From contig NC_011566.1 of NCBI RefSeq assembly GCF_000014885.1, forward strand, positions 930,001 through 994,000: a stretch of DNA of 64,000 bases, written 5' to 3'. Below are positions 18,477 through 26,647 of the stretch, one piece after another. The notes under the pieces were generated by a model that saw only the letters and a program-made list of their open reading frames with translations, was not told the DNA's origin and searched no databases. This stretch comes from Shewanella piezotolerans WP3. Its GTDB lineage: Bacteria > Pseudomonadota > Gammaproteobacteria > Enterobacterales > Shewanellaceae. Position 1 is the stretch's first letter. Every line of letters starts with the position of its first letter. A program made the position numbers and the translations under genes.

Positions 18477-18485
18477 ATTTTTCAC

Positions 18486-18956
18486 TCATAAAATGAAAGC
18501 GGTTACATTTAGGGTTACTATAGTGGTTAGCTTTGTTAAAAATCAATAAATAAAAGAATATGTGGATGAGTTGGCGGCTGAGTAAAACTTTATTATTTGG
18601 TTATCTTCGGGCTCATGCTGCGCTTAAGTTTCAATATGGATAACTGAAAGAGCAAGCAATTCTTCAGAATCAATTATAGATATCAATCATTAATTGCTTA
18701 CTTAAATCGAATCCAATTTCTGTGTAAATCCGCTTAAAGATGGCTAGCAATATTAAGTGTTAGCAAGTGTTAATCAAATGTATACAAACGTTTAAATGAT
18801 TGCTTAAATGGCTGCTGTGTCTTTGTCGTATTTGGTGAAAATATTTGGGCGGCTTTATCGTTAAGTTGTTATTTAAAATCAAAAATTAGACATCCGGAAT
18901 AATAAAAGCATCCAGCAGCTATGACTGACGGATCAACACAATAAAAGGATATTTTA
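18486..18956. other. Divergent intergenic region before the acylase gene
   Basis: About 470 bp, AT-rich, with promoters for both flanking genes implied. No operator recognised. AAAGGAT just before 18957 is the ribosome site of the acylase gene. Confidence 0.4.
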
Positions 18957-21545
18957 ATGCGTCTAAATAAGTTAGTGCTAGCATTGGGAATGGCATCAAC
19001 CGTTGCTCTAAGCGGTTGTGGTTATGACGAAACAGATAAAAGTGACTCGCTGTTTGTCCCTGACCCCACTGCAGAAGTGGTCCCACCGCTACAAGCTTTT
19101 GCCCCAGAAGGTCAGCTTAAAGCGCAAATTCGCCGCACCACTTATGGGGTGCCACATATTAAAGCCGATAACCTTGAAAGCTTAGGTTTTGGCAGTGGCT
19201 ATGCCCAAGCACAAGACAACCTATGTGTGCTCGCCGATGGTTTTATTAAAGCCAATTCAGAGCGCTCAATGTATTTTGGTCCTCATGCTTCGCTTGATTT
19301 TACTACTGGTTTACCGACGACCGAAGACAACGGTAACTTAATTTCTGACTTTGCCTACAAAGCACTAAAAATTCGTCAGAAAGCTGAAACCGAATACCCT
19401 AATTTTAGCTATAACTCTCGCGCGTTAATGCAAGGTTTTAGTGCTGGTTATAACCAGTTCTTAGCCGATGTTGAAGCGGGTACCCAAACAGCAGAACCCT
19501 TTTGTGCAGGTCAACCTTGGGTTAAACCTATTGATGGCGTAGACGTTGCCAATTACTTATTTTCGATTGCATTACTTCCTGGTGCGGCTAACTTCCTTGA
19601 TTTAATTTTTTACGCCAACCCAGGAGATGGACAAGAATACTTACCGCGTATCGTTGGCCCTGCGCCAACGCAAGCGCAAACAGCCTTCATTCAAGATGTG
19701 AATAGTAAATTTGTCGCTTACCAAAACAGAATAACGACACCAGAAACTAACCCTAGAGATTTGGGTTCAAATGGCTGGGGTTTAGGTAAAGACAAGACGG
19801 CAAACGGTAAAGGAATGCTGCTGGGTAATCCACACTTTCCACATACGGGTAACTTACGGTTCTGGCAGTCGCACTTAACGATCCCAGGACATATTGACGT
19901 CATGGGTGGCTCATTAGTGGGCATGCCTGCAACAATTAATATTGGCTTTAACAAAGATGTCGCTTGGACGCATACCTTCTCTACAGCTGAGCATTTTGTG
20001 CTTTACAATCTAGAACTCGTGAGTGGCGATCGCATGCAGTACCTGTTTGACGGTGAAACCATGCCTATCACCAAAGAGACGGTGCAAATTTTTGTCAACG
20101 GCGGTCCAGCAGGCATGCTAGTGGCGGAAAAAGATATCTACACTACGCCAAAAGGCCCAATTGCTGAAGCGCCAGCCACGCAAGCACCATTTGGTTGGGA
20201 TGATGGCCAAGCTTTTATGTTGCAAGATGCCAATATGGCTAACAAAGATCCTGTCGATCATTGGCTAGCCATGAACCGGGCCAGCAACAAAGCGGAGTTC
20301 AAACAAGCCTTTAAAGACTTCGATGGCGTAATTTTTAATAACACCATGTATGCCGATAAAGAGGGGAATACCTTCTACATCGACGACTCAACGGTACCAG
20401 GCTTATCTGGCATCGCTATTAGTCTACTAAAATCGAACCCAGATATCATTGCAGCGCGCCAGCAAGCGGGCTTTACCATTTTACCGGGTAATACCAGCAT
20501 GTTTGCCTTTGATAAACCAATGGCCTATGAGTACGCACCTAAGCTTGAACGTAGTGACTTTGTGCAAAACTCTAATAATTCATTTTGGTCAACCAACCTC
20601 GAAGCACCGCTTGAAGGTTACTCCGCTATGTATGGTCCTGAGCGAGGTCAGCAATCACTGCGCACACGTATGGCACTTAAGCTCATGAGTGAAGCGGCAG
20701 GCGATGATGGCAAGTTTACGATTGATGAGTTAGAAGCCGCAGTTTTGGGTAATGATGTATACCTAAACAGTTTGGTGCTGAGCGATTTAATCGGCCAGTG
20801 TGAAGCGCAAGGCGATAGTCCTGTTATGGTAAGTGCAACGCAGTCGAAAGATATCTCAGCTGCTTGCGCCGCCCTTAAACAGTGGAATGGTAAACAGGAC
20901 AACGACAGTATTGGCGGGGCACTGGTACGTGAATTTGCTCATCAATTTGATCAAGCAACTATGCTGACTGTGCCATTTGATTATGAAAATGCTGCAACAA
21001 CGCCAAATACTTTAACCACAGATGGCAGTGCGCTAGTGGCATTAGCCAAAGCGGCACTGAATGTAGAAGCCGCAGGCTTTGATGTTGCAGCCGCAATGGG
21101 CACTGTACAGTTTGTTGAAAAGTCTCTGCCAGATGGAACACCTTCTGGGACTAAGTTACCTTGGCCTGGAACGCATAATGCCGAGGGGGGCTTTAACGTA
21201 TTCTCAACCCGCTTATCGGGCGATGATACCCTAGTGCCACAACACAGTTATGCTGCTGTAATGGACGCTGTAACAGGTGATCCATTAGCATCAGGTTTAT
21301 CAGAGCAAGGTTATGGGATCCGTTATGGTTCAAGCTGGATGATGGCGGTGAGCTTTACTGACCAAGGCCCAGTGGCTAAAGGCATACTGACATATTCGCA
21401 ATCGAGCAATATTACGAGCCCACAGTTTAATGACCAAAGTGCGCTATATTCAACCAGCAAGCAGTTCCGTCCACTGTTGTTTACTGAAACTGATATTGCT
21501 GCTGCGGTTGAATCAACCCTTGAGCTAAGTTCGCAACAGCAATAA
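18957..21545 (+). CDS. Penicillin acylase-family lipoprotein (Ntn hydrolase)
   Basis: 862 residues with a lipoprotein signal (LSGCG). Family features: IRRTTYGVPHIKADNLESLGFGSGYAQAQDN at the start of the alpha subunit, a linker, then RDLGSNGWGLGKDKTANGKGMLLGNPHFP. Ser271 in GSNGWG should become the N-terminal nucleophile after autocatalytic cleavage, and the NPHFP motif follows as expected. VQNSNNSFWSTN supplies the beta-subunit Asn region. Members cleave amide bonds of acyl-homoserine lactones, beta-lactams or acyl-peptides; the sequence does not tell which. The gene ends 8 bp before a MITE. Confidence 0.85.
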   Translation: MRLNKLVLALGMASTVALSGCGYDETDKSDSLFVPDPTAEVVPPLQAFAPEGQLKAQIRRTTYGVPHIKADNLESLGFGSGYAQAQDNLCVLADGFIKANSERSMYFGPHASLDFTTGLPTTEDNGNLISDFAYKALKIRQKAETEYPNFSYNSRALMQGFSAGYNQFLADVEAGTQTAEPFCAGQPWVKPIDGVDVANYLFSIALLPGAANFLDLIFYANPGDGQEYLPRIVGPAPTQAQTAFIQDVNSKFVAYQNRITTPETNPRDLGSNGWGLGKDKTANGKGMLLGNPHFPHTGNLRFWQSHLTIPGHIDVMGGSLVGMPATINIGFNKDVAWTHTFSTAEHFVLYNLELVSGDRMQYLFDGETMPITKETVQIFVNGGPAGMLVAEKDIYTTPKGPIAEAPATQAPFGWDDGQAFMLQDANMANKDPVDHWLAMNRASNKAEFKQAFKDFDGVIFNNTMYADKEGNTFYIDDSTVPGLSGIAISLLKSNPDIIAARQQAGFTILPGNTSMFAFDKPMAYEYAPKLERSDFVQNSNNSFWSTNLEAPLEGYSAMYGPERGQQSLRTRMALKLMSEAAGDDGKFTIDELEAAVLGNDVYLNSLVLSDLIGQCEAQGDSPVMVSATQSKDISAACAALKQWNGKQDNDSIGGALVREFAHQFDQATMLTVPFDYENAATTPNTLTTDGSALVALAKAALNVEAAGFDVAAAMGTVQFVEKSLPDGTPSGTKLPWPGTHNAEGGFNVFSTRLSGDDTLVPQHSYAAVMDAVTGDPLASGLSEQGYGIRYGSSWMMAVSFTDQGPVAKGILTYSQSSNITSPQFNDQSALYSTSKQFRPLLFTETDIAAAVESTLELSSQQQ

Positions 21546-21553
21546 GTGCTTAA

Positions 21554-21980
21554 TACCAATTGCATTAAGTATTTGAGCAGTTCAGAGCCCCTCAGCCTTT
21601 TCAATTCAAAGCGCATTGGTAAAGAAATGGTTATTCCCTTTTAAGCCAATGCAAAGCAGAAGTGGAAAGACTGAGGGGCTCACGTAGTGCGGCTGAGGTT
21701 AAACAAAATTGGCAAAACGCTGTATGCTTCGCTATGGGATTTGGATATACGACTAAATGGTCTATTTTGTTCCATACAAAATAAGACATTCCGGCCCTCC
21801 TTGGCGGTCAGATTTAGGAGGTACGAGACCAAGGATGGTCGAAGGTAGAATAATGCAGGAGCAATTATCGAGAGCGAAGCAGGATGCCAGAGCCGATAAT
21901 AACTATTAGCTCAAATTCCACTACTTGCCTGCAGCGTTTTGAATTCCCGCTGAATGGTCAAACTTTTAATGTAATTGGTA
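21554..21980 (+). mobile_element. MITE family 1, copy 2 (427 bp)
   Basis: Same element and orientation as at 14459-14883, flanked by TAA at 21551-21553 and 21981-21983. The right end carries one mismatch (GTAATTGGTA). It sits directly behind the acylase stop codon. Confidence 0.85.
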
Positions 21981-22054
21981 TAAGTTGTTTACTTAGTTTT
22001 TTGTTAAAGGGTTATGTTGTCTTTATTTGAATAGGCTTGTTTGAATAAGTCTAG

Positions 22055-22094
22055 ATACAAAAAGGGAACGGTTAAAGCCGTTCCCTTTTTGTAT
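22055..22094. terminator. Strong bidirectional terminator
   Basis: Near-perfect inverted repeat: AAAAAGGGAACGG, loop TTAAAG, CCGTTCCCTTTTT. It works in both directions between the acylase/MITE and the convergent small gene at 22221. Confidence 0.8.
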
Positions 22095-22220
22095 GGATAA
22101 TTTAAACATCATAAATAAATAGAATAGACTGCCAGCATTAACTCAATGTGTTAATTGCAGCCACAAGAAAGCGTAGCTAGTGCTGCGCTTTAGTTGCAAT
22201 TTGGCTCGCTTGAGTAATCA

Positions 22221-22535
22221 TTAATTCTTCAGCGAAAGCATCTGTTTGATCTGGGCTTGTTCTGCATCAGTTAGCATAGTCTCGTGGGCGACTTGCATGC
22301 TAGTTGGGCAACGGCTTTCATTGTCTAAGGCCTTGTCAAACACCTGGAAGTGGCTACCTGATACAGTCTGGTATTGGCAAACTAACAAATTCTGATCAGT
22401 TTTGGATTTGACTAAGTCAGCCGTTACCGCAGTATTGGGTGAGGCATGAACGCCGCCAATTGAGACAAATAAAGTCAGTGCAATAGCCGTTACTGTTTTC
22501 ACTGCTGTAGCTAACATATTGGTTAAATTTTTCAT
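22221..22535 (-). CDS. Small exported protein of unknown function
   Basis: 104 residues beginning MKNLTNML, with a signal peptide ending near VHASP. The mature domain is about 70 residues with two cysteines (LLVCQYQ and ESRCPT), possibly a disulfide, and an MLTDAEQAQIKQML tail. Start chosen at 22535, where GAGGCGACAG precedes the ATG. I recognise no named family. Confidence 0.65.
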   Translation of the reverse strand: MKNLTNMLATAVKTVTAIALTLFVSIGGVHASPNTAVTADLVKSKTDQNLLVCQYQTVSGSHFQVFDKALDNESRCPTSMQVAHETMLTDAEQAQIKQMLSLKN

Positions 22536-22651
22536 CTGTCGCCTCTGCTTAATCATCCTAATTCGATAATGAATATAGCTGCAGAATGCTGTACCGTAAC
22601 TTAACGATTAATTAACTGGTTAAAGAATTGATAAGAGACTGCAATCAGTAA

Positions 22652-22976
22652 TACCAATCAGTATAAGAAGTTGATCTACTCAGAGCGTTTTTGGCACGCT
22701 AATTCAAGGCCGGCTAATTCAAAGTGAGTAATGACATAATGGTTATTCCCTTATGAGTTTATTCAACGCAGAAGTAGCAAGCCAAAAACACTCCTAAAGG
22801 CGAGTTTTAGCGGCTTTGATGCTGCGTTAATGAATTTGAACGTAGAATAACTATGCTCTTCATTCATTGCTAACCACATGGATGTGGTGAATGTCATTAA
22901 TGCAGGAGCATATAATGACCTTACCTCAAAGTCGCTAAACTCTCGCTGAGCGATCAAATCTTTATACAGATTGGTA
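22652..22976 (+). mobile_element. MITE family 2, copy A (325 bp)
   Basis: Ends TACCAATCAGTATAA at left and a near-complementary end at right, flanked by TAA (22649-22651 and 22977-22979). Internal hairpins and the motif AATGGTTATTCCCTT shared with family 1. No transposase. Confidence 0.8.
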
Positions 22977-23038
22977 TAACACTATGTTCGTGTCCCTTCG
23001 GGCAAGCTTAAGATGTGATTGAAATCGGAGAGTATTAT

Positions 23039-23068
23039 GCCCCACGGGTTTATGAACACCGCGGGGCT
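23039..23068. terminator. Hairpin downstream of the MetF-like gene
   Basis: GCCCCaCGG / CCGcGGGGC stem. U-tract weak in either direction, so a terminator role is only possible. Confidence 0.3.
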
Positions 23069-23086
23069 TTGTCTTTACTGCAGTCG

Positions 23087-24061
23087 TTATCTGTTCAGCA
23101 CAAATTGATCAATTTGATTTTGAGCTAAAGCTTGATTCATTGTGCCCTTAAGTAGCTTGTACATTAAAATAGAGGCATCAATTTCAGTTTTTCGATTGGT
23201 TAAACTTTCAATATTTAGTCCTAATGGGATATTAAGTGGTAGTACCGCCGCCAAAATCTTCAGTAGGTTACTGTGGTTAACTTTAATTGATTCATACAGA
23301 GGATCGTCGGCCGACAAAATACGCTCGCGAGTGGCTTCAGGAACTGATACACCTAACCAGTTGATAAATTCTAAGGTTTTAGCGCTACCACAGGGGGAAA
23401 ATGTCAGAATTACCCGATTTGGCTTTATATTATTAAGCGCACATTCCTCAGCGTAGCTGGTTAACATATCGATAGTTGCTTGGGCGTTATACACCGCCTG
23501 GGTGATGTAGTACTCACAGCCTAAAGTGGACTTACCTAATAGGCGAATATGTTCATTTTTTTTACTTAAATGACGCTCTGCAATTGCCACTCCACCAAGG
23601 TAGAACTCTCTAGAGTGCTCGGCTAACACACGGTAAGCGTCATTTAAAGGCAATGAACTTGTTGCTTGAGTCGATGGCGAACCGACTAATACTAAATCTC
23701 TTACATTATTTTGATACCAAGCACGAGATAACCATTCATTAAAGCTCTGCTCATCAAGGCCTGCGACGCTCTTATAGGCGATAACAGGCTTGGCGGACTT
23801 TTGATTAAGCAGCTGCGCGTAGGTGCCTGAGTCATATGTGGCTTTAAACGGAAAAGGCCTAGGTGTATCAATTCGGCTAGTTTCATCTTGAATATCGTAA
23901 ATAATTAAACCATCGAAACTTATCTCATCAAGACGGGCTAACAACTTATCTGCAATGGTACTGACCGATTCAAAATCTGTATCAATTTTAGGTGGGGTTG
24001 TACCAATAAAGTAGATCCCACGGTGATGATCGGACGAACGCTGTTTCAATGATTTTTTCAT
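23087..24061 (-). CDS. Methylenetetrahydrofolate reductase-like protein
   Basis: 324-residue soluble protein with the MetF TIM-barrel pattern. It shows FDGLIIYDIQDETSR (equivalent of the N-terminal substrate loop), VRDLVLVGSPS (equivalent of the NILALRGD strand), a GGVAIAERH strand, and GCEYYITQAVYNAQ, corresponding to the GADFxVTQPVYD motif. It diverges from canonical MetF, which is about 290-300 residues, so I take it as a family member of uncertain reaction rather than the housekeeping enzyme. It stands alone, convergent with MITE A. Confidence 0.65.
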   Translation of the reverse strand: MKKSLKQRSSDHHRGIYFIGTTPPKIDTDFESVSTIADKLLARLDEISFDGLIIYDIQDETSRIDTPRPFPFKATYDSGTYAQLLNQKSAKPVIAYKSVAGLDEQSFNEWLSRAWYQNNVRDLVLVGSPSTQATSSLPLNDAYRVLAEHSREFYLGGVAIAERHLSKKNEHIRLLGKSTLGCEYYITQAVYNAQATIDMLTSYAEECALNNIKPNRVILTFSPCGSAKTLEFINWLGVSVPEATRERILSADDPLYESIKVNHSNLLKILAAVLPLNIPLGLNIESLTNRKTEIDASILMYKLLKGTMNQALAQNQIDQFVLNR

Positions 24062-24522
24062 GTTTAGCCGTCTAGATGGATATTAGGTTCCATTGTGTCC
24101 TAAATCGCGACGATTGTTAAGGCTCAATAAGATAATTTTTTATCATGTTGAAATCAGTATGCCACTTTGGTTATTTGCTTAACTTTGCTAAGCCTCTGGT
24201 TTTTTATGGGGGAGCTGCGGCGATGGGCTTTACTCGGTGTTATTGATTTTACCAAGGGGGTGACCATTAGTGGTAATCAATGCCGTGATTAACATCCTTT
24301 AACTCCCACTGAATCATGAATCTACAGGTAGAACGGCGATAAATACCTTGTTTTGCTATGGCAAGTTTTAGGCTTAAAAGTTAATTAATTGCAGTTGAGG
24401 GCTCTACAAGAAATGTTTTGAGTCAATATCACGGTTGTTAATCAAAGTATTATAAGGTTAGTCTGTAGCGCACTCATTGTTGGTGGCTTGACCGCTAACT
24501 GAACTAACTTCAGAGAGGTTTT
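24062..24522. other. Divergent intergenic region
   Basis: About 460 bp between the MetF-like gene and the YdjM-like gene. No recognisable regulatory element; the two promoters are implied. Confidence 0.4.
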
Positions 24523-25551
24523 GTGGACTCGATTACTCAAGCGGCTTTAGGCGCAACAGTTGCAGGTGCAATTGCAGGCAGGCGTTGTAATGCCAAGGTG
24601 TTATTAGCAGGTGCTTTGCTCGGCACTTTGCCTGACTTGGATGTCTTTATCGATTATGGCGATGATATCAGCAATACGGTAAAGCACCGTGGCTTTAGTC
24701 ACTCAATATTGATCTTACTGCCGTTTTCCTTACTTGTTACTGGCCTGTTCCAACGCTTTAAACCTCTCCCTGACTGGTCCTTTTCTCGATTGTGGTTGCT
24801 GGTCCTTCTTTGTTTAGTCACGCATCCTTTGTTGGATACCTTTACCAGTTACGGCACTCAGTTATTATGGCCGCTCCACGGCTACTACTCTTTATCGAGT
24901 GTCTTTATTATTGACCCGCTCTATACCTTGCCTTTACTTATCGCAATAGCCATTGGGTGGGCTCGCAAAGCGTCACTCAGTCGTTATTGTTTGATAGCGC
25001 TTGTGGCTTCCAGCGCTTATTTAAGTTGGAGTTTAATCGCTAAGCAGATAGTAGAAGAAAGAGCATATGCAAGTCTCAAGCTGCGTGGATTCAGTACCGA
25101 AAAGGTGTTTATTGCGCCCACACCGTTTAACACCTTGCTTTGGCGTGTTGTTGCATTAGATGGAGAGCATTATTGGGAAGGCTTAGCATCGGTGCTCGAT
25201 AGTCATCCTGATATTGAATTTATCTCTCAATCTCGCGGCGAATGGCCGTTAGTCACTCAGCCTGAGCAGCTGGTGGCATTGCGCGATTTCACCGGTGATT
25301 TTGTCCGTTATGAGCAACTAAATAAGCAATTGATTGTGACTGATCTACGCTTAGGCATGTTTGGCAATCTGGCTTTTAAATTTCAATTTGGCAGTCAAGA
25401 TGACAGCGGTGAATGGAGACTCCAAGTGCCAGAACGTTTACCGCAACCCAGTATTCAAGGTGAATTAAAGTTATTACGTGATAGGGCGTTGGGCGATCAA
25501 ACGATCAATGCTAGCCTCGGCCTGTGTACCTTACCGTGCGCGAATATGTAA
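24523..25551 (+). CDS. Membrane-bound metal-dependent hydrolase, YdjM/YbcI family
   Basis: 342 residues starting with GTG after an AGAGAGG ribosome site. The N-terminus MDSITQAALGATVAGAIAGRR and the metal-site motif LGTLPDLDVFIDYG...HRGFSHSILILLPF (P-D-x-D ... H-R-G-x-T/S-H-S) are diagnostic. THPLLDTFTSYGTQLLWP gives the second conserved His-Asp segment. Four to five membrane helices, then a C-terminal soluble domain of about 170 residues. Natural substrate unknown; some relatives respond to LexA, but no LexA box was seen here. Confidence 0.8.
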   Translation: MDSITQAALGATVAGAIAGRRCNAKVLLAGALLGTLPDLDVFIDYGDDISNTVKHRGFSHSILILLPFSLLVTGLFQRFKPLPDWSFSRLWLLVLLCLVTHPLLDTFTSYGTQLLWPLHGYYSLSSVFIIDPLYTLPLLIAIAIGWARKASLSRYCLIALVASSAYLSWSLIAKQIVEERAYASLKLRGFSTEKVFIAPTPFNTLLWRVVALDGEHYWEGLASVLDSHPDIEFISQSRGEWPLVTQPEQLVALRDFTGDFVRYEQLNKQLIVTDLRLGMFGNLAFKFQFGSQDDSGEWRLQVPERLPQPSIQGELKLLRDRALGDQTINASLGLCTLPCANM

Positions 25552-25613
25552 TGCTCATTAGTGTTAATTTCGCGGTGTTTTCCGTTTAGTGATTTCTCAA
25601 ATTTGGAGTAGAT

Positions 25614-26279
25614 ATGTCTCAAGCAGTCGTTATTACAGGTGCTAATCGTGGTATTGGTTTGGCGCTAGCCACTCTTTATTGTGCTCAAGGTCAAAATGTT
25701 TTCGCTTTATGTCGCCACTCATCTGCTGAGTTAGCTGCATTAAACGTTAACGTAGTGACCGATATTGATGTGGCGACGGACGCGGGGATTGCTAACATGA
25801 AGCAAGCTTTAGCGAATACCAGCATCGATCTATTGATCTGCAATGCTGGTATATTGCGCGATGAGAGCTTAACTAATCTCAACCTTGATACTATTCGTGC
25901 TCAGTTTGAAGTTAATGCAGTGGCGCCATTACGAGTCGTTGCAGCGTTAAAAAACCAACTGTCTAGTGGTGCAAAAGTGGCGATGATCACCTCTAGAATG
26001 GGCTCGATTGAAGATAACACTTCTGGAGGACGTTACGGTTACCGTATGTCGAAAGCTGCACTCAATGCCGCTTCTATGTCATTAAGTCATGACTTAGCTG
26101 CCCAAGAGGTTACGGTTGGCATCTATCATCCGGGTTATGTGCAAACTGATATGGTCAATCATGGTGGAGATATCTCTGCTAATGAATCCGCTAGCCGCAT
26201 TGTCGGTTTAATCGAGCAGCTTGATATGAGCCAATCTGGTGTCTTTAGGCACTCAAACGGTCAAGTATTGCCATGGTAA
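25614..26279 (+). CDS. Short-chain dehydrogenase/reductase (SDR)
   Basis: 221-residue Rossmann enzyme. Cofactor motif TGANRGIGLA at residues 8-17, NAGI at about residue 76, and a catalytic YxxxK as YRMSK after the active-site serine region TSRMGS. Small size and composition resemble the CsgA/C-factor-like SDRs. It starts 62 bp after the YdjM-like gene on the same strand, so the two may be co-transcribed. Substrate unknown. Confidence 0.8.
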   Translation: MSQAVVITGANRGIGLALATLYCAQGQNVFALCRHSSAELAALNVNVVTDIDVATDAGIANMKQALANTSIDLLICNAGILRDESLTNLNLDTIRAQFEVNAVAPLRVVAALKNQLSSGAKVAMITSRMGSIEDNTSGGRYGYRMSKAALNAASMSLSHDLAAQEVTVGIYHPGYVQTDMVNHGGDISANESASRIVGLIEQLDMSQSGVFRHSNGQVLPW

Positions 26280-26307
26280 GCGCAAATTAAAAAACAGAGA
26301 GTAATTA

Positions 26308-26371
26308 TACCAATCAGTATAAAGATTTGATCGCTCAGCGAGAGTAGATCAACTTCTTATACTGATTGGTA
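26308..26371. mobile_element. MITE family 2, minimal 64-bp copy C
   Basis: Only the two ends of family 2 remain (TACCAATCAGTATAA and its complement). They are flanked by TTA at 26305-26307 and 26372-26374, the inverse of the TAA seen at other copies. It forms a long hairpin right after the SDR gene. Confidence 0.75.
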
Positions 26372-26573
26372 TTAGAGGCAGGGTTGTTTGTTATTTCGAA
26401 ACAGCTGACTCTGTCTTCAGATTTTAGTGTCAATACTATTTTATGGTGATTGAACGGCAATGGCGTCGACCACGATAGCCGCTTTGCATACTTGAACTTT
26501 GTATGCTTGATGTGAATTTTAGAGCATTAGTCAGATGTTTTTATAACATTAGATCTTCATATGTAAATTGTAA

Positions 26574-26592
26574 GTGATAATCATTATCATTC
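26574..26592 (+). promoter_or_regulatory. Fur box
   Basis: GATAATCATTATCATTC closely matches the 19-bp Fur consensus (GATAATGATTATCATTATC). It lies about 55 bp before the TonB-receptor start, so iron repression of that receptor is expected. Confidence 0.8.
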
Positions 26593-26647
26593 AGTTGTTT
26601 TTTCTTTATACTCGCCGCCATCTTTTCTTATCTATGAGAATACTCTG

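Noticed and set aside
22763..22957. 64-codon frame in the family 2 MITE
   Set aside because: Wholly inside the element; not kept in copy B.
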